Notes: generated from the sequence alone by a model not told the origin. Shown: positions 9,403 to 19,136, counted from the stretch's first letter. The stretch is DNA of 64,000 nt from Thermopetrobacter sp964430935 (GCA_964430935.1 CAYSHK010000057.1:1-64000); one strand, 5' to 3'. Numbers and translations: made by a program.

Positions 9403-12150
9403 ATGACCACGCAGCATCCTGCAGAAACGGACGAAAGCACCATTCCCGTCGCTTTGCGGCGGTTTCTGGTCATGCGCCTGATGGAGTTCGGGGGGCTGCT
9501 GCTTCTGGCGGCCACCGCCCTGCTGGCCGTCTCCCTCGCCACCTGGTCGATCGGCGACCCGTCCTTCAACAGGGCGCTCGAAGGGCCGGTGCGCAACTGG
9601 CTGGGATGGCCGGGCGCGGTCGTCTCCGACGAACTTCTGACGCAGCTCGGCCTCGGCGTGCTGGCGGTGGTGGCCGTGCCGGTGATCTGGGCCGGCCAGC
9701 TCCTCTCGCACGTGCCGCTGCGTGCACTGCACCGGCGGATCGGTTGGTGGCTGCTGCTGGCGGTCTCCGCCGCCGCCGCGGTGTCCCTCCTTCCGGCGCC
9801 GGATGGCTGGCCGCTGTCCGCCGGACTGGGCGGAAACATCGGGGAGATCGTCTCGAGCGCGCTGTCCGGTCTGCTGGAATTCGCCATGAAGCCGCTCGCG
9901 GCGGATGTCCTCGCCGGGATTCTGCTTGGCGGGCTGGCTTTCCACGCCCTCCTGCGCGCCGTGGACATCGCCGCGGAGGACATTATCGCAGCCGCCGCCG
10001 TTCTGGGCGAACGCAATCAGGATCGCGTGGCGGCCGGCCTCGGCAGTCTGGGGCATTGGCGGATGCGCCTTGCGAACCTCTTCGCCCGCGGCATGCGGAG
10101 CGCGCGTGGCATGGGGGGCCGAGAGGCCGCTCCCGAGAACGCCCGGCGTCCGCGGGTGCGCCGGCCCGCCGCGGCATCCGCTGCGCCCGTGGCCGCGCAT
10201 GCGGTTCCCTCCGGGGAGCCGGAGGAGGACATGGATCCACCTCCCGTCGCGCCCTTCGCCGCGCGCGGGGGCGATGATTCGCCGCCGTCCGGCCTCTTCA
10301 GGCGGCTGACCGCCAGGATCCTTCCGGTGGGGGACGCCGAGGTCGACGAACTTCCGCCCCCCGCAGCCCGCCGGGAGCCGCGCCTGGTCGGCGTGGCCTC
10401 GCCGCCCGCCGCGGCGGCCGCGGAAGGAGGGGTGCCCGGCCCCGCGCCCGAGGGTGCGGTGCGGGTGGGCCAGCCGCTCGACGACGCCTACATGCCGGAG
10501 GAGCTGCCCGAGGAAGACGGTTTCGGACAGGAGCCGGAGACTGGCGCCGGGGATGCGGCCGCGCCGCGCACGTCGCCCGCGGCGGGGGCGAAGGGGGCGA
10601 AACGGAAGCCCGCCGCGGCCGGTCGCGCCGCGAAGAGAAAGAGGATCGAGCTGCCGCCGCTCGACATTCTCGCCGAACCGGATCATTCCGGCAGGCCGCC
10701 GGAAATGTCCGACGCGGCGCTCGAGGAGAATGCGCGCATCCTGGAGGGGGTGCTGGAGGACTTCGGCGTCCGCGGCAAGATCATCAACGTCTGCCCGGGC
10801 CCGGTGGTGACGCTCTACGAACTGGAGCCGGCCCCCGGCATCAAGTCGTCGCGGGTCATCGGCCTCGCCGACGACATCGCCCGCTCCATGTGCGCCATAT
10901 CTGCCCGCGTGGCTGTGGTTCCCGGTCGCAACGTGATCGGCATCGAGCTGCCCAACGCCCACCGCGAGACCGTCTACCTGCGGGAGATGCTCGAGAGCCC
11001 CGCCTACCGGAAGACCAAGAACCGCCTGCCCATCGCGCTGGGCAAGAACATCGCCGGCGAGCCCGTCTTCGCCGATCTGGCGCGCATGCCGCATCTGCTC
11101 ATCGCCGGCACCACGGGGTCGGGCAAGTCCGTGGGCATCAACACCTTCATCATGTCGCTGCTCTACAAGATGCGTCCGGAGCAGTGCCGCCTGATCATGA
11201 TCGACCCGAAGATGCTGGAACTCTCCGTCTACGAGGGCATCCCGCACCTTCTCGCCCCCGTGGTCACCGATCCCAGAAAGGCCGTCGTGGCCCTGAAGTG
11301 GGCCGTGCGCGAGATGGAGGAGCGCTATCAGAAGATGGCGCGCCTCGGCGTGCGCAATCTCGAGGGCTACAACGCCCGTGTGAAGGAGGCGCTGAAGAAC
11401 GGCGAGGTCATCACCCGCACCGTGCAGACGGGATTCGATCCGGACACCGGGGAGCCGGTGTTCGAGGAGAAGGAGATGGAGCTGGAGGTGCTGCCCTACA
11501 TCGTCGTGATCATCGACGAGATGGCGGACCTCATGATGGTGGCCGGCAAGGACATCGAGGGGGCGGTGCAGAGGCTGGCCCAGATGGCCCGCGCCGCCGG
11601 CATCCACGTCATCATGGCCACGCAGCGGCCGTCGGTGGACGTGATCACCGGCACCATCAAGGCCAACTTCCCCACCCGGATCTCCTTCCAGGTGACCTCG
11701 AAGATCGATTCGCGCACCATCCTCGGCGAGATGGGGGCCGAACAGCTGCTCGGCATGGGCGACATGCTCTACATGGCCGGCGGAGGCCGCATCGTGCGCC
11801 TGCACGGCCCCTTCGTGTCCGACGAGGAGGTGGAGGAGGTCGTCCGCTTCCTGAAGTCCCAGTCCGCTCCGGACTACGTGGACGCCGTCACCACGGAGAC
11901 GGACGATTCGCCCGCCGGCGGTGCCGGATCCGGCCCCGCCGGACGTTCCGGGGACGACCTCTACGACCGCGCCGTGCAGGTGGTGTTGCGGGACAAGAAA
12001 GTTTCAACCAGCTATATACAGCGGCGCCTCCAGATCGGGTATAACAAGGCGGCCACGCTCATCGAACGGATGGAGGAGGAGGGTCTCATCTCGGCCCCGA
12101 ACTCCAAGGGCAGACGGGAGATACTCGTGGGGGGCGACAGCGCCCGGTAG
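9403..12150 (+). CDS. ftsK: DNA translocase FtsK
   Basis: FtsK anchors at the division septum and pumps the chromosome terminus, activating dimer resolution. The 915-residue protein has an N-terminal membrane domain (hydrophobic spans within residues 20-190), a long Pro/Ala/Glu-rich linker to about residue 420, and an ATPase motor with Walker A AGTTGSGKSVG near residue 568 and Walker B IVVIIDEMADLMMV. A C-terminal winged-helix gamma domain reads polar chromosome sequences (VSTSYIQRRLQIGYNKAA). The ATG at 9403 is preferred to an in-frame GTG at 9340. A CtrA-like site lies upstream, and lolA follows in the order common to this class. Confidence 0.96.
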   Translation: MTTQHPAETDESTIPVALRRFLVMRLMEFGGLLLLAATALLAVSLATWSIGDPSFNRALEGPVRNWLGWPGAVVSDELLTQLGLGVLAVVAVPVIWAGQLLSHVPLRALHRRIGWWLLLAVSAAAAVSLLPAPDGWPLSAGLGGNIGEIVSSALSGLLEFAMKPLAADVLAGILLGGLAFHALLRAVDIAAEDIIAAAAVLGERNQDRVAAGLGSLGHWRMRLANLFARGMRSARGMGGREAAPENARRPRVRRPAAASAAPVAAHAVPSGEPEEDMDPPPVAPFAARGGDDSPPSGLFRRLTARILPVGDAEVDELPPPAARREPRLVGVASPPAAAAAEGGVPGPAPEGAVRVGQPLDDAYMPEELPEEDGFGQEPETGAGDAAAPRTSPAAGAKGAKRKPAAAGRAAKRKRIELPPLDILAEPDHSGRPPEMSDAALEENARILEGVLEDFGVRGKIINVCPGPVVTLYELEPAPGIKSSRVIGLADDIARSMCAISARVAVVPGRNVIGIELPNAHRETVYLREMLESPAYRKTKNRLPIALGKNIAGEPVFADLARMPHLLIAGTTGSGKSVGINTFIMSLLYKMRPEQCRLIMIDPKMLELSVYEGIPHLLAPVVTDPRKAVVALKWAVREMEERYQKMARLGVRNLEGYNARVKEALKNGEVITRTVQTGFDPDTGEPVFEEKEMELEVLPYIVVIIDEMADLMMVAGKDIEGAVQRLAQMARAAGIHVIMATQRPSVDVITGTIKANFPTRISFQVTSKIDSRTILGEMGAEQLLGMGDMLYMAGGGRIVRLHGPFVSDEEVEEVVRFLKSQSAPDYVDAVTTETDDSPAGGAGSGPAGRSGDDLYDRAVQVVLRDKKVSTSYIQRRLQIGYNKAATLIERMEEEGLISAPNSKGRREILVGGDSAR

Positions 12151-12273
12151 AGGGCCGCAACGGTGCGTTGCGTGAAGGTTGCCGCAATGTGGCCGCAGAG
12201 TGGGCATATCGCGAAACGGAACATCGGACGGCAGGAAGCAGGAAGACGGCTTGCAGCCGCACAGGATCGGACC

Positions 12274-12942
12274 ATGAGAAAGACACGCAGGAGCATCCTT
12301 CTCGCCGCGCTGGCGGTGATTTCCATGCCCGTGGTGGGGGCGCTCTCCGGGGCTTCCGCCCGGGCGCTGACGAACGAGCAGAAGGAGGCGGTGGCCAGCA
12401 TCTCGGACTTTCTCAATTCCTTCCGTACGCTGGAGGGCGAGTTCACGCAGGTGTCGCCGCGCGGCCGCGTCTCCACGGGCAGGTTCTACATCGCCAAGCC
12501 GGGGCGGATGCGCTTCGAGTATTCGCCGCCGGTGCCCATCGTCATCGTCTCCGACGGCACATGGGTCGCGATCCGCAACAACCGGCGCGACACCGTGGAC
12601 TACTATCCGCTCTCCCGCACGCCTCTGCGGATGGTGCTGGCGCCGCGCGTCGATCTGGCCCGGGACGCGATCGTCCGCAAGGTGGAGCGGCGCAACGGTC
12701 TGCTCATCGTGACCCTGGAGGATCGCGACAAGATGGTGCCGGGCAAGCTGGTGCTGGTCTTCGACGAGGGCCGCCGCACCCTCCAGCAGTGGATCATCGT
12801 CGATGGCCAGGGCCGCCGCACCACCGTCTCGCTCGGCAGGATGGCCATGAACGGCAAGGTCAGCAGCAAGCTGTTCCATGTGGCCCGGCCGGGGCAGGGG
12901 CGGAAGGTGCGCAAGAAGACCAATTTCAGAAGCGCAAGATGA
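12274..12942 (+). CDS. lolA: Outer-membrane lipoprotein carrier LolA
   Basis: LolA carries lipoproteins across the periplasm from the LolCDE complex to the outer membrane. The 222-residue protein has a signal peptide of about 33 residues (RKTRRSILLAALAVISM, ending ASARA). The family core follows: FRTLEGEFTQ, RGRVSTGRFYIAKPGRMRFEY and later KLVLVFDE. The ATG at 12274 puts the signal peptide at the N-terminus; an earlier in-frame ATG at 12163 does not. The gene is 123 bp after ftsK. A hairpin that may end its transcript lies 65 bp past the stop. Confidence 0.92.
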   Translation: MRKTRRSILLAALAVISMPVVGALSGASARALTNEQKEAVASISDFLNSFRTLEGEFTQVSPRGRVSTGRFYIAKPGRMRFEYSPPVPIVIVSDGTWVAIRNNRRDTVDYYPLSRTPLRMVLAPRVDLARDAIVRKVERRNGLLIVTLEDRDKMVPGKLVLVFDEGRRTLQQWIIVDGQGRRTTVSLGRMAMNGKVSSKLFHVARPGQGRKVRKKTNFRSAR

Positions 12943-13007
12943 CCGGAGAGGACGGAAGGTATTTCTGTCTTTTCCGTAATGTGCATTAACAAGAATTCAC
13001 GAAAAAC

Positions 13008-13045
13008 AGGCCCGCCGCGAATTGAAATCTTGGCCCGGCGGGCCT
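13008..13045. terminator. Hairpin at the end of the lolA transcript
   Basis: AGGCCCGCCG (13008-13017) pairs perfectly with CGGCGGGCCT (13036-13045) across an 18-nt loop. On the plus strand TATCTTACTTT follows; on the minus strand GTTTTTC follows. It could stop lolA transcription or act in the reverse direction. Its loop and last base contain the -35 and start of the -10 of the small-RNA promoter. Confidence 0.55.
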
Positions 13046-13050
13046 ATCTT
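13022..13050 (+). promoter_or_regulatory. Sigma-70-type promoter of the small RNA
   Basis: TTGAAA (13022-13027), a 17-bp spacer and TATCTT (13045-13050) make a good housekeeping promoter in an intergenic region. Transcription would start near 13057. Confidence 0.6.
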
Positions 13051-13056
13051 ACTTTC

Positions 13057-13206
13057 AGCAGCCGTTGCCGCTCCCACGGGCCAAAGCCCCCCGCTTCTTA
13101 CCCTCTAGGCCCTGGCAACGGCCACTACGCCGGTCTCCCCTCCCGGCGTGAGCGCTGACGAAGCGCACCTGAAGGCGCCCGGCCCCCCGACCGGGCGCCT
13201 TTTTTT
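13057..13206 (+). ncRNA. Candidate small structured RNA, about 150 nt
   Basis: The 304-bp gap between lolA and xth has a promoter, a run of stable stems and an intrinsic terminator, but no convincing reading frame. Stem 1 pairs GCCGTTGCC (13061-13069) with GGCAACGGC (13114-13122) and continues inward with GGGCC (13078-13082) and GGCCC (13108-13112). Stem 2 pairs ACGCCGG (13127-13133) with CCGGCGT (13143-13149) around the C-rich loop TCTCCCCTC. Stem 3 is GCGC-N7-GCGC (13052 to 13066 in shifted numbering, i.e. 13152-13166). The terminator stem ends it. C-rich loops resembling anti-Shine-Dalgarno sequence suggest a trans-acting regulator. It could not be matched to 6S, SRP, tmRNA or RNase P RNA. 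The 5' end is approximate. Confidence 0.6.
13173..13206 (+). terminator. Rho-independent terminator of the small RNA
   Basis: AGGCGCCCGG (13173-13182) and CCGGGCGCCT (13191-13200) form a perfect 10-bp stem with an 8-nt loop, directly followed by a run of T (13200-13206). This is the strongest terminator in the window. Confidence 0.92.
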
Positions 13207-13246
13207 ATCTTGCGCCATCGGGAGGAGATGCTATCGAGCGGGGATC

Positions 13247-14098
13247 ATGCAGACGCTTTCGCTCGCCACGTGGAACATCAACTCCGTCCGCCTGCGCATC
13301 GATCAGGTGGTGGAGTTCCTGAGGATCTGGTCGCCGGACGTACTGGCGCTCCAGGAGACGAAATGCCCGCCCGGCCAGTTTCCGACACGCAAGCTGCGCG
13401 AAATCGGCTACGAACATGTCGCGGAGTGTGGCCAGAAGGGCTACCATGGCGTGGCCATCGTCTCCCGCCATCCGCTCGAGGACGTGGAATCCCGGGAATT
13501 CTGCGGCATGGGCGATGCCCGTCACGTCTCCGCCACCGTCCGCGGAGTGCGGGTGCATTCCCTCTACGTTCCGGCGGGCGGCGAGCTGCCCGACCCGGAC
13601 CGCAATCCGAAGTTCGCCCACAAGCTGGCCTTCCTGGCGGAGATGCGGGAGTGGCTGAAGGCGGAGGCCGCCGCGGGCGGTCCCGTGGCCCTGATGGGCG
13701 ACCTCAACGTCGCGCCGTACAAATGCGACGTCTGGGATCACCGCAGGCTGCTGCGCGTCGTCACCCACACGCCCGTGGAGACCGACGCCCTGAAGGGCAT
13801 CCTGGCCGAATCCGGCATGGTGGACGTGGTGCGCAGACACATTCCCGCCCCCCGCAAGGTCTTCACATGGTGGAGCTATCGGGGGAAGGGCGACTGGAGC
13901 ACCCTCGACAAGGGCCGCAGGCTGGATCACGTGTGGACGGACCCGGAACTGGCGGCGGAATGTTCGGACGTCGAGATCGTCCGGGCCGCGCGCGGCTGGA
14001 CACGTCCCTCCGACCACGTTCCGGTCGTGGTGCGCATCGGAGCCGGCGCCCGGTCCGCGGCGGGGGATGGAAAAGCTGGAAAAGCGGACGCGCGATGA
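13247..14098 (+). CDS. xth: Exodeoxyribonuclease III
   Basis: This 283-residue enzyme of the endonuclease/exonuclease/phosphatase fold incises abasic sites in base-excision repair. Visible active-site elements are ATWNINSVR near the N-terminus, LALQETKCP with the metal-binding glutamate, LMGDLNVAP, and the C-terminal GRRLDHVW and SDHVPVVV with the catalytic aspartate-histidine pair. The ATG at 13247 starts right at the conserved MQTLSLATWN; the in-frame start at 13148 would run through the small RNA and its terminator, so it is rejected. Confidence 0.93.
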   Translation: MQTLSLATWNINSVRLRIDQVVEFLRIWSPDVLALQETKCPPGQFPTRKLREIGYEHVAECGQKGYHGVAIVSRHPLEDVESREFCGMGDARHVSATVRGVRVHSLYVPAGGELPDPDRNPKFAHKLAFLAEMREWLKAEAAAGGPVALMGDLNVAPYKCDVWDHRRLLRVVTHTPVETDALKGILAESGMVDVVRRHIPAPRKVFTWWSYRGKGDWSTLDKGRRLDHVWTDPELAAECSDVEIVRAARGWTRPSDHVPVVVRIGAGARSAAGDGKAGKADAR

Positions 14099-14197
14099 GT
14101 TTCCGCCCTTTGCGGATGTCCGTGTTTGGGCGTATGCTTTCCGGGACATGACGTCATGCCGGAGCGGAACCTTTCCCGTCCAGATCAGGCGCCCGCC

Positions 14198-17100
14198 ATG
14201 AATCGATCGGACTCCTCCCCCTCGTCAGCGGATGATGCAGCCATGCCCGGAAAAGCCCTCCCGTCCCGACTGGATTCCCTCATCCGGAAACTGAAGAAGG
14301 AACGGAACGGCGAAATCCTCGCCGTTCTGGCCGAGGCTCTCTTCGCGTCGGCACAGGCGGAGGATCTCTCCCGCCTCTCCACGGAGGACCTCGAATGGCT
14401 GGTGCGGCGTGTCCATGCGTTCATCGCCCGGCGCAGGCCGGGGCGCGGCAAGGTGGAGATCGTCGATCCGGACGTGCCCTCGCTGGAGCTTTCGACGGTG
14501 ACCGTCACCCAGACGCTGAACGACAACATGCCCTTCCTCGTCGATTCGCTGCTTGGATATCTGGCGGAGAAGGGTCTCGACGTGCGCCTTCTCCTGCATC
14601 CGGTCGTGCACGTGGAGCGCGACGCGAAAGGCAACCTGCTGAGGCTGGGCCGCCGGGAGACCGACACCCCGCACGGGCGTGCGGAAAGCATCGTGCATCT
14701 GCACACCCGCCGGTTGAACGACGATGAACGGACGGAACTGGCCCGCGACATCGGGGAGATCCACGCCGACGTGCGGGCGGCCGTGCTCGACTGGCCGGCC
14801 ATGCGGCAGCGGGTGGAGGACGTGGTGGCCGAATACCAGTCCGTGCCGCCGCCGGTGCCGGTGGAGGAACTGACGGAGGTGCTGGCGTTCCTGCAATGGC
14901 TCGTGGCCGACCATTTCGTGTTTCTCGGCGTCCGGGACCATGTCATGCGGAACGGGGAGCCCGTGCCCCGGGGAGCCGGGCTGGGCATCCTGAGACGGGC
15001 CGGCGCCACGGCGGACGAAACCGGGGACGCCGCCTCGCCCGACGGAGTGATCTGCCAGATACCGGAGCGGGAGACCCCGATTCTCATCACCAAGTCGACC
15101 TTGACCTCGCGGGTCCATCGCCGGGTGCCCATGGACCTGATCATCATCCGCCGCTTCGACGCCGCGGGCGAGGCGGTCGGCGAGGTGCGGGTCGTCGGCC
15201 TGTTCGCCTCCGCCGCCTATGTCCGGGCGGCCCGCGACATCCCCCTCGTGCGGCGCAAGATAGACATGGCCATGCGCCTTTCCGGCCTCGACAGGGACAA
15301 CCACCTCGGCAAGGCCCTTCTCAACATTCTGGAGACCTTCCCGCGGGACGAGCTGTTCGAACTGGACACGGAGACGCTGACCCGCATCGCCATGGGCATC
15401 CTCGGACTGGAGGAGCGGCCCCGTACGCGCGTGTTCGTCTGGCGCGGCTGCTCCTCGCACTACATCTCCGCGTTCGTCTACGTTCCGCGCGACAGGTTCA
15501 GCTCCCAGTTGCGCGAACGCATCGGCGAGGTCCTGGAGACCGCCCTCTCCGCGCGCATCGTCAATTTCACGCCGAGCTTCCCGGAAGGCGTCATGGTCCG
15601 CGTGCACTACCGGCTGGAGGTGATCGGCGAAGGCCCCCGGAAGATCGACGCCGCGGAGATCGAGCGGGCGGTCGTCGACGTGGTGCGCACGTGGGAGGAC
15701 CGTCTGTTCGAGGAGATGCGCAGGGCTTGGGGCGAACGGAAGGCCGAACAGCTGGCGCGCCTCTATCGCGGCGCCTTCTCGCAGGCATGGCAGGAGGCGT
15801 TCGATCCCCGGGCGTCGCTGCACGACCTGGAGATCGTCGAACGCCTCGACGACGGATCCCCGCTCGCCGTCTCCCTGCACCGGGCGCCGGGCGACGCGCC
15901 GGAGATCATGCGCCTGAAGCTCTACCATCTCGATTCGGCGGTGCCGCTGTCGGTCCGCGTGCCGATTCTCGCCAACGCCGGTCTCGAGGCCGTCGAGGAA
16001 CGCACCTTCGTGCTCCACAGGGGCGGTCGCGACGAGGCGCGCGAGATCTTCGTGCACGAGGTGACGCTGAGAACGCCCGACGGGCACGCGGTGGATCTGG
16101 ATGCGCTGGGCCCGAAACTGGAGGAGGCCTTCCTGGCCATCTGGAACGGACTGGCCGACGACGACCGCTTCAACGCACTGGTCATCGCCGCCGGTCTGGA
16201 CTGGAGGCAGGCGGGCGTGCTGCGCGCTCTCGCCCGCTGGATGCGGCAGGCGGCCGCCCCCTACACCACCGGCTATATCGCGGATACGCTGCGCAGGCAT
16301 CCGGAGCTGGCCCGGCGGCTGATCGAGATCTTCGAGACGCTGTTCCGCCCCGGGCGGGCCGGCCGGCAGACGCGGCTGCGCAAGGCGAAGACGTTGCGCA
16401 AGGAGGTCCTCGCCGCCCTTTCCTCGATCCAGTCCCTGGACGAGGACCGCATTCTGCGCATGTATCTGGCCGCGCTCTTCGCCATGCGCCGGACCAATTT
16501 CTGGCAGGGACGCACGGATCCGGACGGCAGGCCCGCTCCGCTGGTCTTCAAGATGGCCGGCGGGGAGGTGGAATTCCTTCCCGACCCGAAGCCCTGGGCG
16601 GAGATCTTCGTCCATGCCCCGGACGTGGAGGGCGTGCACCTGCGCGGCGGTCCCGTGGCCCGCGGCGGCATCCGCTGGTCCGACCGTCTCCAGGACTTCC
16701 GCACGGAGATCCTCGGTCTGGCCAAGGCGCAGAACGTCAAGAACGCCGTCATCGTGCCGGTGGGGGCGAAGGGCGGTTTCGTGGTGCGCAGGCCGCCGCG
16801 CGATGCCGGACGGGATGGAATGCTGATCGCCGGACAGACGGCCTACCGGCGGTTCATCTCCGCCATGCTGGACATCACGGACAATATCGTCGACGGCGGG
16901 ATCGTTCCGCCGGAGCGGGTGGTGCGGCTGGACGGCGACGATCCCTATCTCGTCGTCGCCGCCGACAAGGGAACGGCCACCTTCTCCGACATCGCCAACG
17001 CCATCGCCGCGGCGCATGGATTCTGGCTGGGGGATGCCTTCGCGTCCGGAGGATCGGCCGGATACGACCACAAGAAGATGGGCATCACCGCCAGGGGCGC

Positions 17101-19063
17101 CTGGGAGGCCGTGAAGCGCCATTTCCGGGAGATGGACGTCGATATCCAGAAGACGCCGATAGATGTCGTCGGCGTGGGCGACATGTCCGGCGACGTGTTC
17201 GGCAACGGCATGCTGCTGTCGAAGAAGATCCGCCTCATCGCCGCCTTCGACCACCGCGACATCTTCATCGACCCGGATCCCGATCCGGCGGTGTCGTGGA
17301 AGGAGCGGCGGCGTCTGTTCCAGATGCCGCGTTCCAGCTGGCAGGACTACGACCGCAAGCGCCTGTCGAAGGGCGGTGGCGTCTATTCGCGCAAGTCGAA
17401 GTCCATCCGCCTGTCACCCGAGGCGAGGCGGCGTCTGGACATCGACGCGGAGGAGCTGACGCCCACCGAGCTCATCCGCGCCATATTGAAGGCGCCGGCG
17501 GATCTTCTGTGGCTCGGCGGCATCGGCACCTACGTGCGCGCGACCTCGGAACGCGACGCCGACGTCGGAGACACCGCCAACGATCCCCTGAGAATCACGG
17601 CGCCGGAACTGCGGGTGAAGGTGGTGGGGGAGGGGGCCAACCTGGGCTTCACCCAGAAGGCGCGCATAGAGTTCGCCCTGCTCGGGGGACGCATCAACAT
17701 GGACGCGGTGGACAATTCCGCCGGCGTGAACACCTCCGACATGGAGGTGAACATGAAGATCGCGCTGGCGGCCGCGGAACGGGCCGGACGCCTCGACCAC
17801 GAGGAGCGGAACCGCCTTCTGGCCGAAATGGAGCCGGATGTCGCGGAGCTGGTGCTGCGCAACAACTATCTGCAGACCCTGTGTCTCTCCATGGCCTCGG
17901 CGCGCGCCGAGGCGGAGACCGGCGACATGATCCGGCTGATGCACGAGCTGGAGCGCCGTGGGGCGCTGGACCGCAAGCTGGAGGACCTTCCCTCCGACGC
18001 CGGGCTGGCCGACAGGCGCAATGCCGGAAAACCGCTCACGCGCCCGGAGCTGGCGGTGCTCATGTCCTATGCCAAGATCGTGCTCTTCGACGATCTGCTG
18101 GCCTGCGGGGTCACCGGCGACCCATACTTCCGCCGGGAGCTGCTGGACTACTTCCCGCCTCTGATGCGCGAACGGTTCGAGACGGAGATCGACGGCCACA
18201 GACTGCGCAGCGAGATCATCGCCAACCGGATCGGGAACGCCATGATCAATCACGGGGGGCCGGCCTTCGTCAGCCGCATGATGGAGGAGACGGGCCAGAA
18301 CGTGAAGGCCATCGCGAGGGCCTGGGCCCTGGCCATGACCACATTCGACATGCCCGGGCTGTTCCGGCGGATCGACCGGCTGGACAACCGCATGGCGGGG
18401 GGCGACCAGCTGAAGCTCTACCTGCTGGCCCAGCGCGCCCTGCGCCGGGCCACGGCGTGGTTCCTGCGCAACGAGACGCTGGAGGCCGATCTCAACGGGC
18501 AGACGGAGCGCTGGCGCGCCCGTCTGGCGGAGCTCGACCGGGTGCTGGAGGATACCGCCACGTCCCATGCCCGCAGGCGGCTCCGGCTTCGGCGCGAGGA
18601 ATTCCAGTCGCTGGGCGCGCCCGCGCAGCTGGCCCGCCGTCTGGCCCGGCTGCCCTATCTGCTGCGCGGGCTCGACATCGTGCTGGCCTCCCGCGAGACG
18701 GAGGCCTCCCTGGCCGAGGTCGCGGCGATCTACTTCCTCATCGGACACGAATTGCAGATCAGCCCGGTCATGATGGCCGCCCGCCGCCTCGCCCCGGCCA
18801 GCCATTACGAGCGTCTCGCCCGCAACCGGCTGACGGAGAAGCTGGCGGCCGATCATCGCGAGCTGACCGCCGCCATGGCGCGTCTGGGGCGCGGCAGGGA
18901 GGCCCTGGAGGCCTGGAGGTCGCTCCACGGGCCGCGGCTGGAGCGCATGTTGCGCGTGCTTTCCGGCATCATGGCGGAACGCCCCTTCGATCTGCCGAGG
19001 CTCTCGCTGGCCGTGACCCTGTTCGACGAACTGGTGGAATCGACCCGCCCGCAATGCGACTGA
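14198..19063 (+). CDS. NAD-specific glutamate dehydrogenase, large (about 180 kDa) type
   Basis: The enzyme deaminates glutamate to 2-oxoglutarate and ammonia with NAD+, a catabolic reaction. It belongs to the large subfamily described as GdhB in Pseudomonas and GdhZ in Caulobacter. The predicted 1,621 residues match that family (about 1,600). The N-terminal third holds ACT-like regulatory domains. The dehydrogenase core has the substrate-lysine region KNAVIVPVGAKGGFV (Lys near residue 857), and GVGDMSGDVFGNGML in the nucleotide-binding part. Start sites at 14156 (ATG) and 14126 (TTG) are also in frame; none has a strong ribosome site, so the N-terminus is uncertain by up to 24 residues. An N-formylglutamate amidohydrolase gene follows 73 bp later. 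Confidence 0.95.
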   Translation: MNRSDSSPSSADDAAMPGKALPSRLDSLIRKLKKERNGEILAVLAEALFASAQAEDLSRLSTEDLEWLVRRVHAFIARRRPGRGKVEIVDPDVPSLELSTVTVTQTLNDNMPFLVDSLLGYLAEKGLDVRLLLHPVVHVERDAKGNLLRLGRRETDTPHGRAESIVHLHTRRLNDDERTELARDIGEIHADVRAAVLDWPAMRQRVEDVVAEYQSVPPPVPVEELTEVLAFLQWLVADHFVFLGVRDHVMRNGEPVPRGAGLGILRRAGATADETGDAASPDGVICQIPERETPILITKSTLTSRVHRRVPMDLIIIRRFDAAGEAVGEVRVVGLFASAAYVRAARDIPLVRRKIDMAMRLSGLDRDNHLGKALLNILETFPRDELFELDTETLTRIAMGILGLEERPRTRVFVWRGCSSHYISAFVYVPRDRFSSQLRERIGEVLETALSARIVNFTPSFPEGVMVRVHYRLEVIGEGPRKIDAAEIERAVVDVVRTWEDRLFEEMRRAWGERKAEQLARLYRGAFSQAWQEAFDPRASLHDLEIVERLDDGSPLAVSLHRAPGDAPEIMRLKLYHLDSAVPLSVRVPILANAGLEAVEERTFVLHRGGRDEAREIFVHEVTLRTPDGHAVDLDALGPKLEEAFLAIWNGLADDDRFNALVIAAGLDWRQAGVLRALARWMRQAAAPYTTGYIADTLRRHPELARRLIEIFETLFRPGRAGRQTRLRKAKTLRKEVLAALSSIQSLDEDRILRMYLAALFAMRRTNFWQGRTDPDGRPAPLVFKMAGGEVEFLPDPKPWAEIFVHAPDVEGVHLRGGPVARGGIRWSDRLQDFRTEILGLAKAQNVKNAVIVPVGAKGGFVVRRPPRDAGRDGMLIAGQTAYRRFISAMLDITDNIVDGGIVPPERVVRLDGDDPYLVVAADKGTATFSDIANAIAAAHGFWLGDAFASGGSAGYDHKKMGITARGAWEAVKRHFREMDVDIQKTPIDVVGVGDMSGDVFGNGMLLSKKIRLIAAFDHRDIFIDPDPDPAVSWKERRRLFQMPRSSWQDYDRKRLSKGGGVYSRKSKSIRLSPEARRRLDIDAEELTPTELIRAILKAPADLLWLGGIGTYVRATSERDADVGDTANDPLRITAPELRVKVVGEGANLGFTQKARIEFALLGGRINMDAVDNSAGVNTSDMEVNMKIALAAAERAGRLDHEERNRLLAEMEPDVAELVLRNNYLQTLCLSMASARAEAETGDMIRLMHELERRGALDRKLEDLPSDAGLADRRNAGKPLTRPELAVLMSYAKIVLFDDLLACGVTGDPYFRRELLDYFPPLMRERFETEIDGHRLRSEIIANRIGNAMINHGGPAFVSRMMEETGQNVKAIARAWALAMTTFDMPGLFRRIDRLDNRMAGGDQLKLYLLAQRALRRATAWFLRNETLEADLNGQTERWRARLAELDRVLEDTATSHARRRLRLRREEFQSLGAPAQLARRLARLPYLLRGLDIVLASRETEASLAEVAAIYFLIGHELQISPVMMAARRLAPASHYERLARNRLTEKLAADHRELTAAMARLGRGREALEAWRSLHGPRLERMLRVLSGIMAERPFDLPRLSLAVTLFDELVESTRPQCD

Positions 19064-19136
19064 ACGCTAATGGCGCACCGGGTCTCCCGGGGGTAGATTC
19101 TCGCAGGATTTCGTCATCAGGGGGCGGTGTAGCGTC

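Noticed and set aside
13057..13206. Identity as 6S, SRP, tmRNA or RNase P RNA
   Set aside because: 6S RNA folds as one long bulged rod with its ends paired; here the stems are independent. No SRP core GGAAGG motif, no tmRNA tag reading frame, and the length is too short for RNase P RNA.
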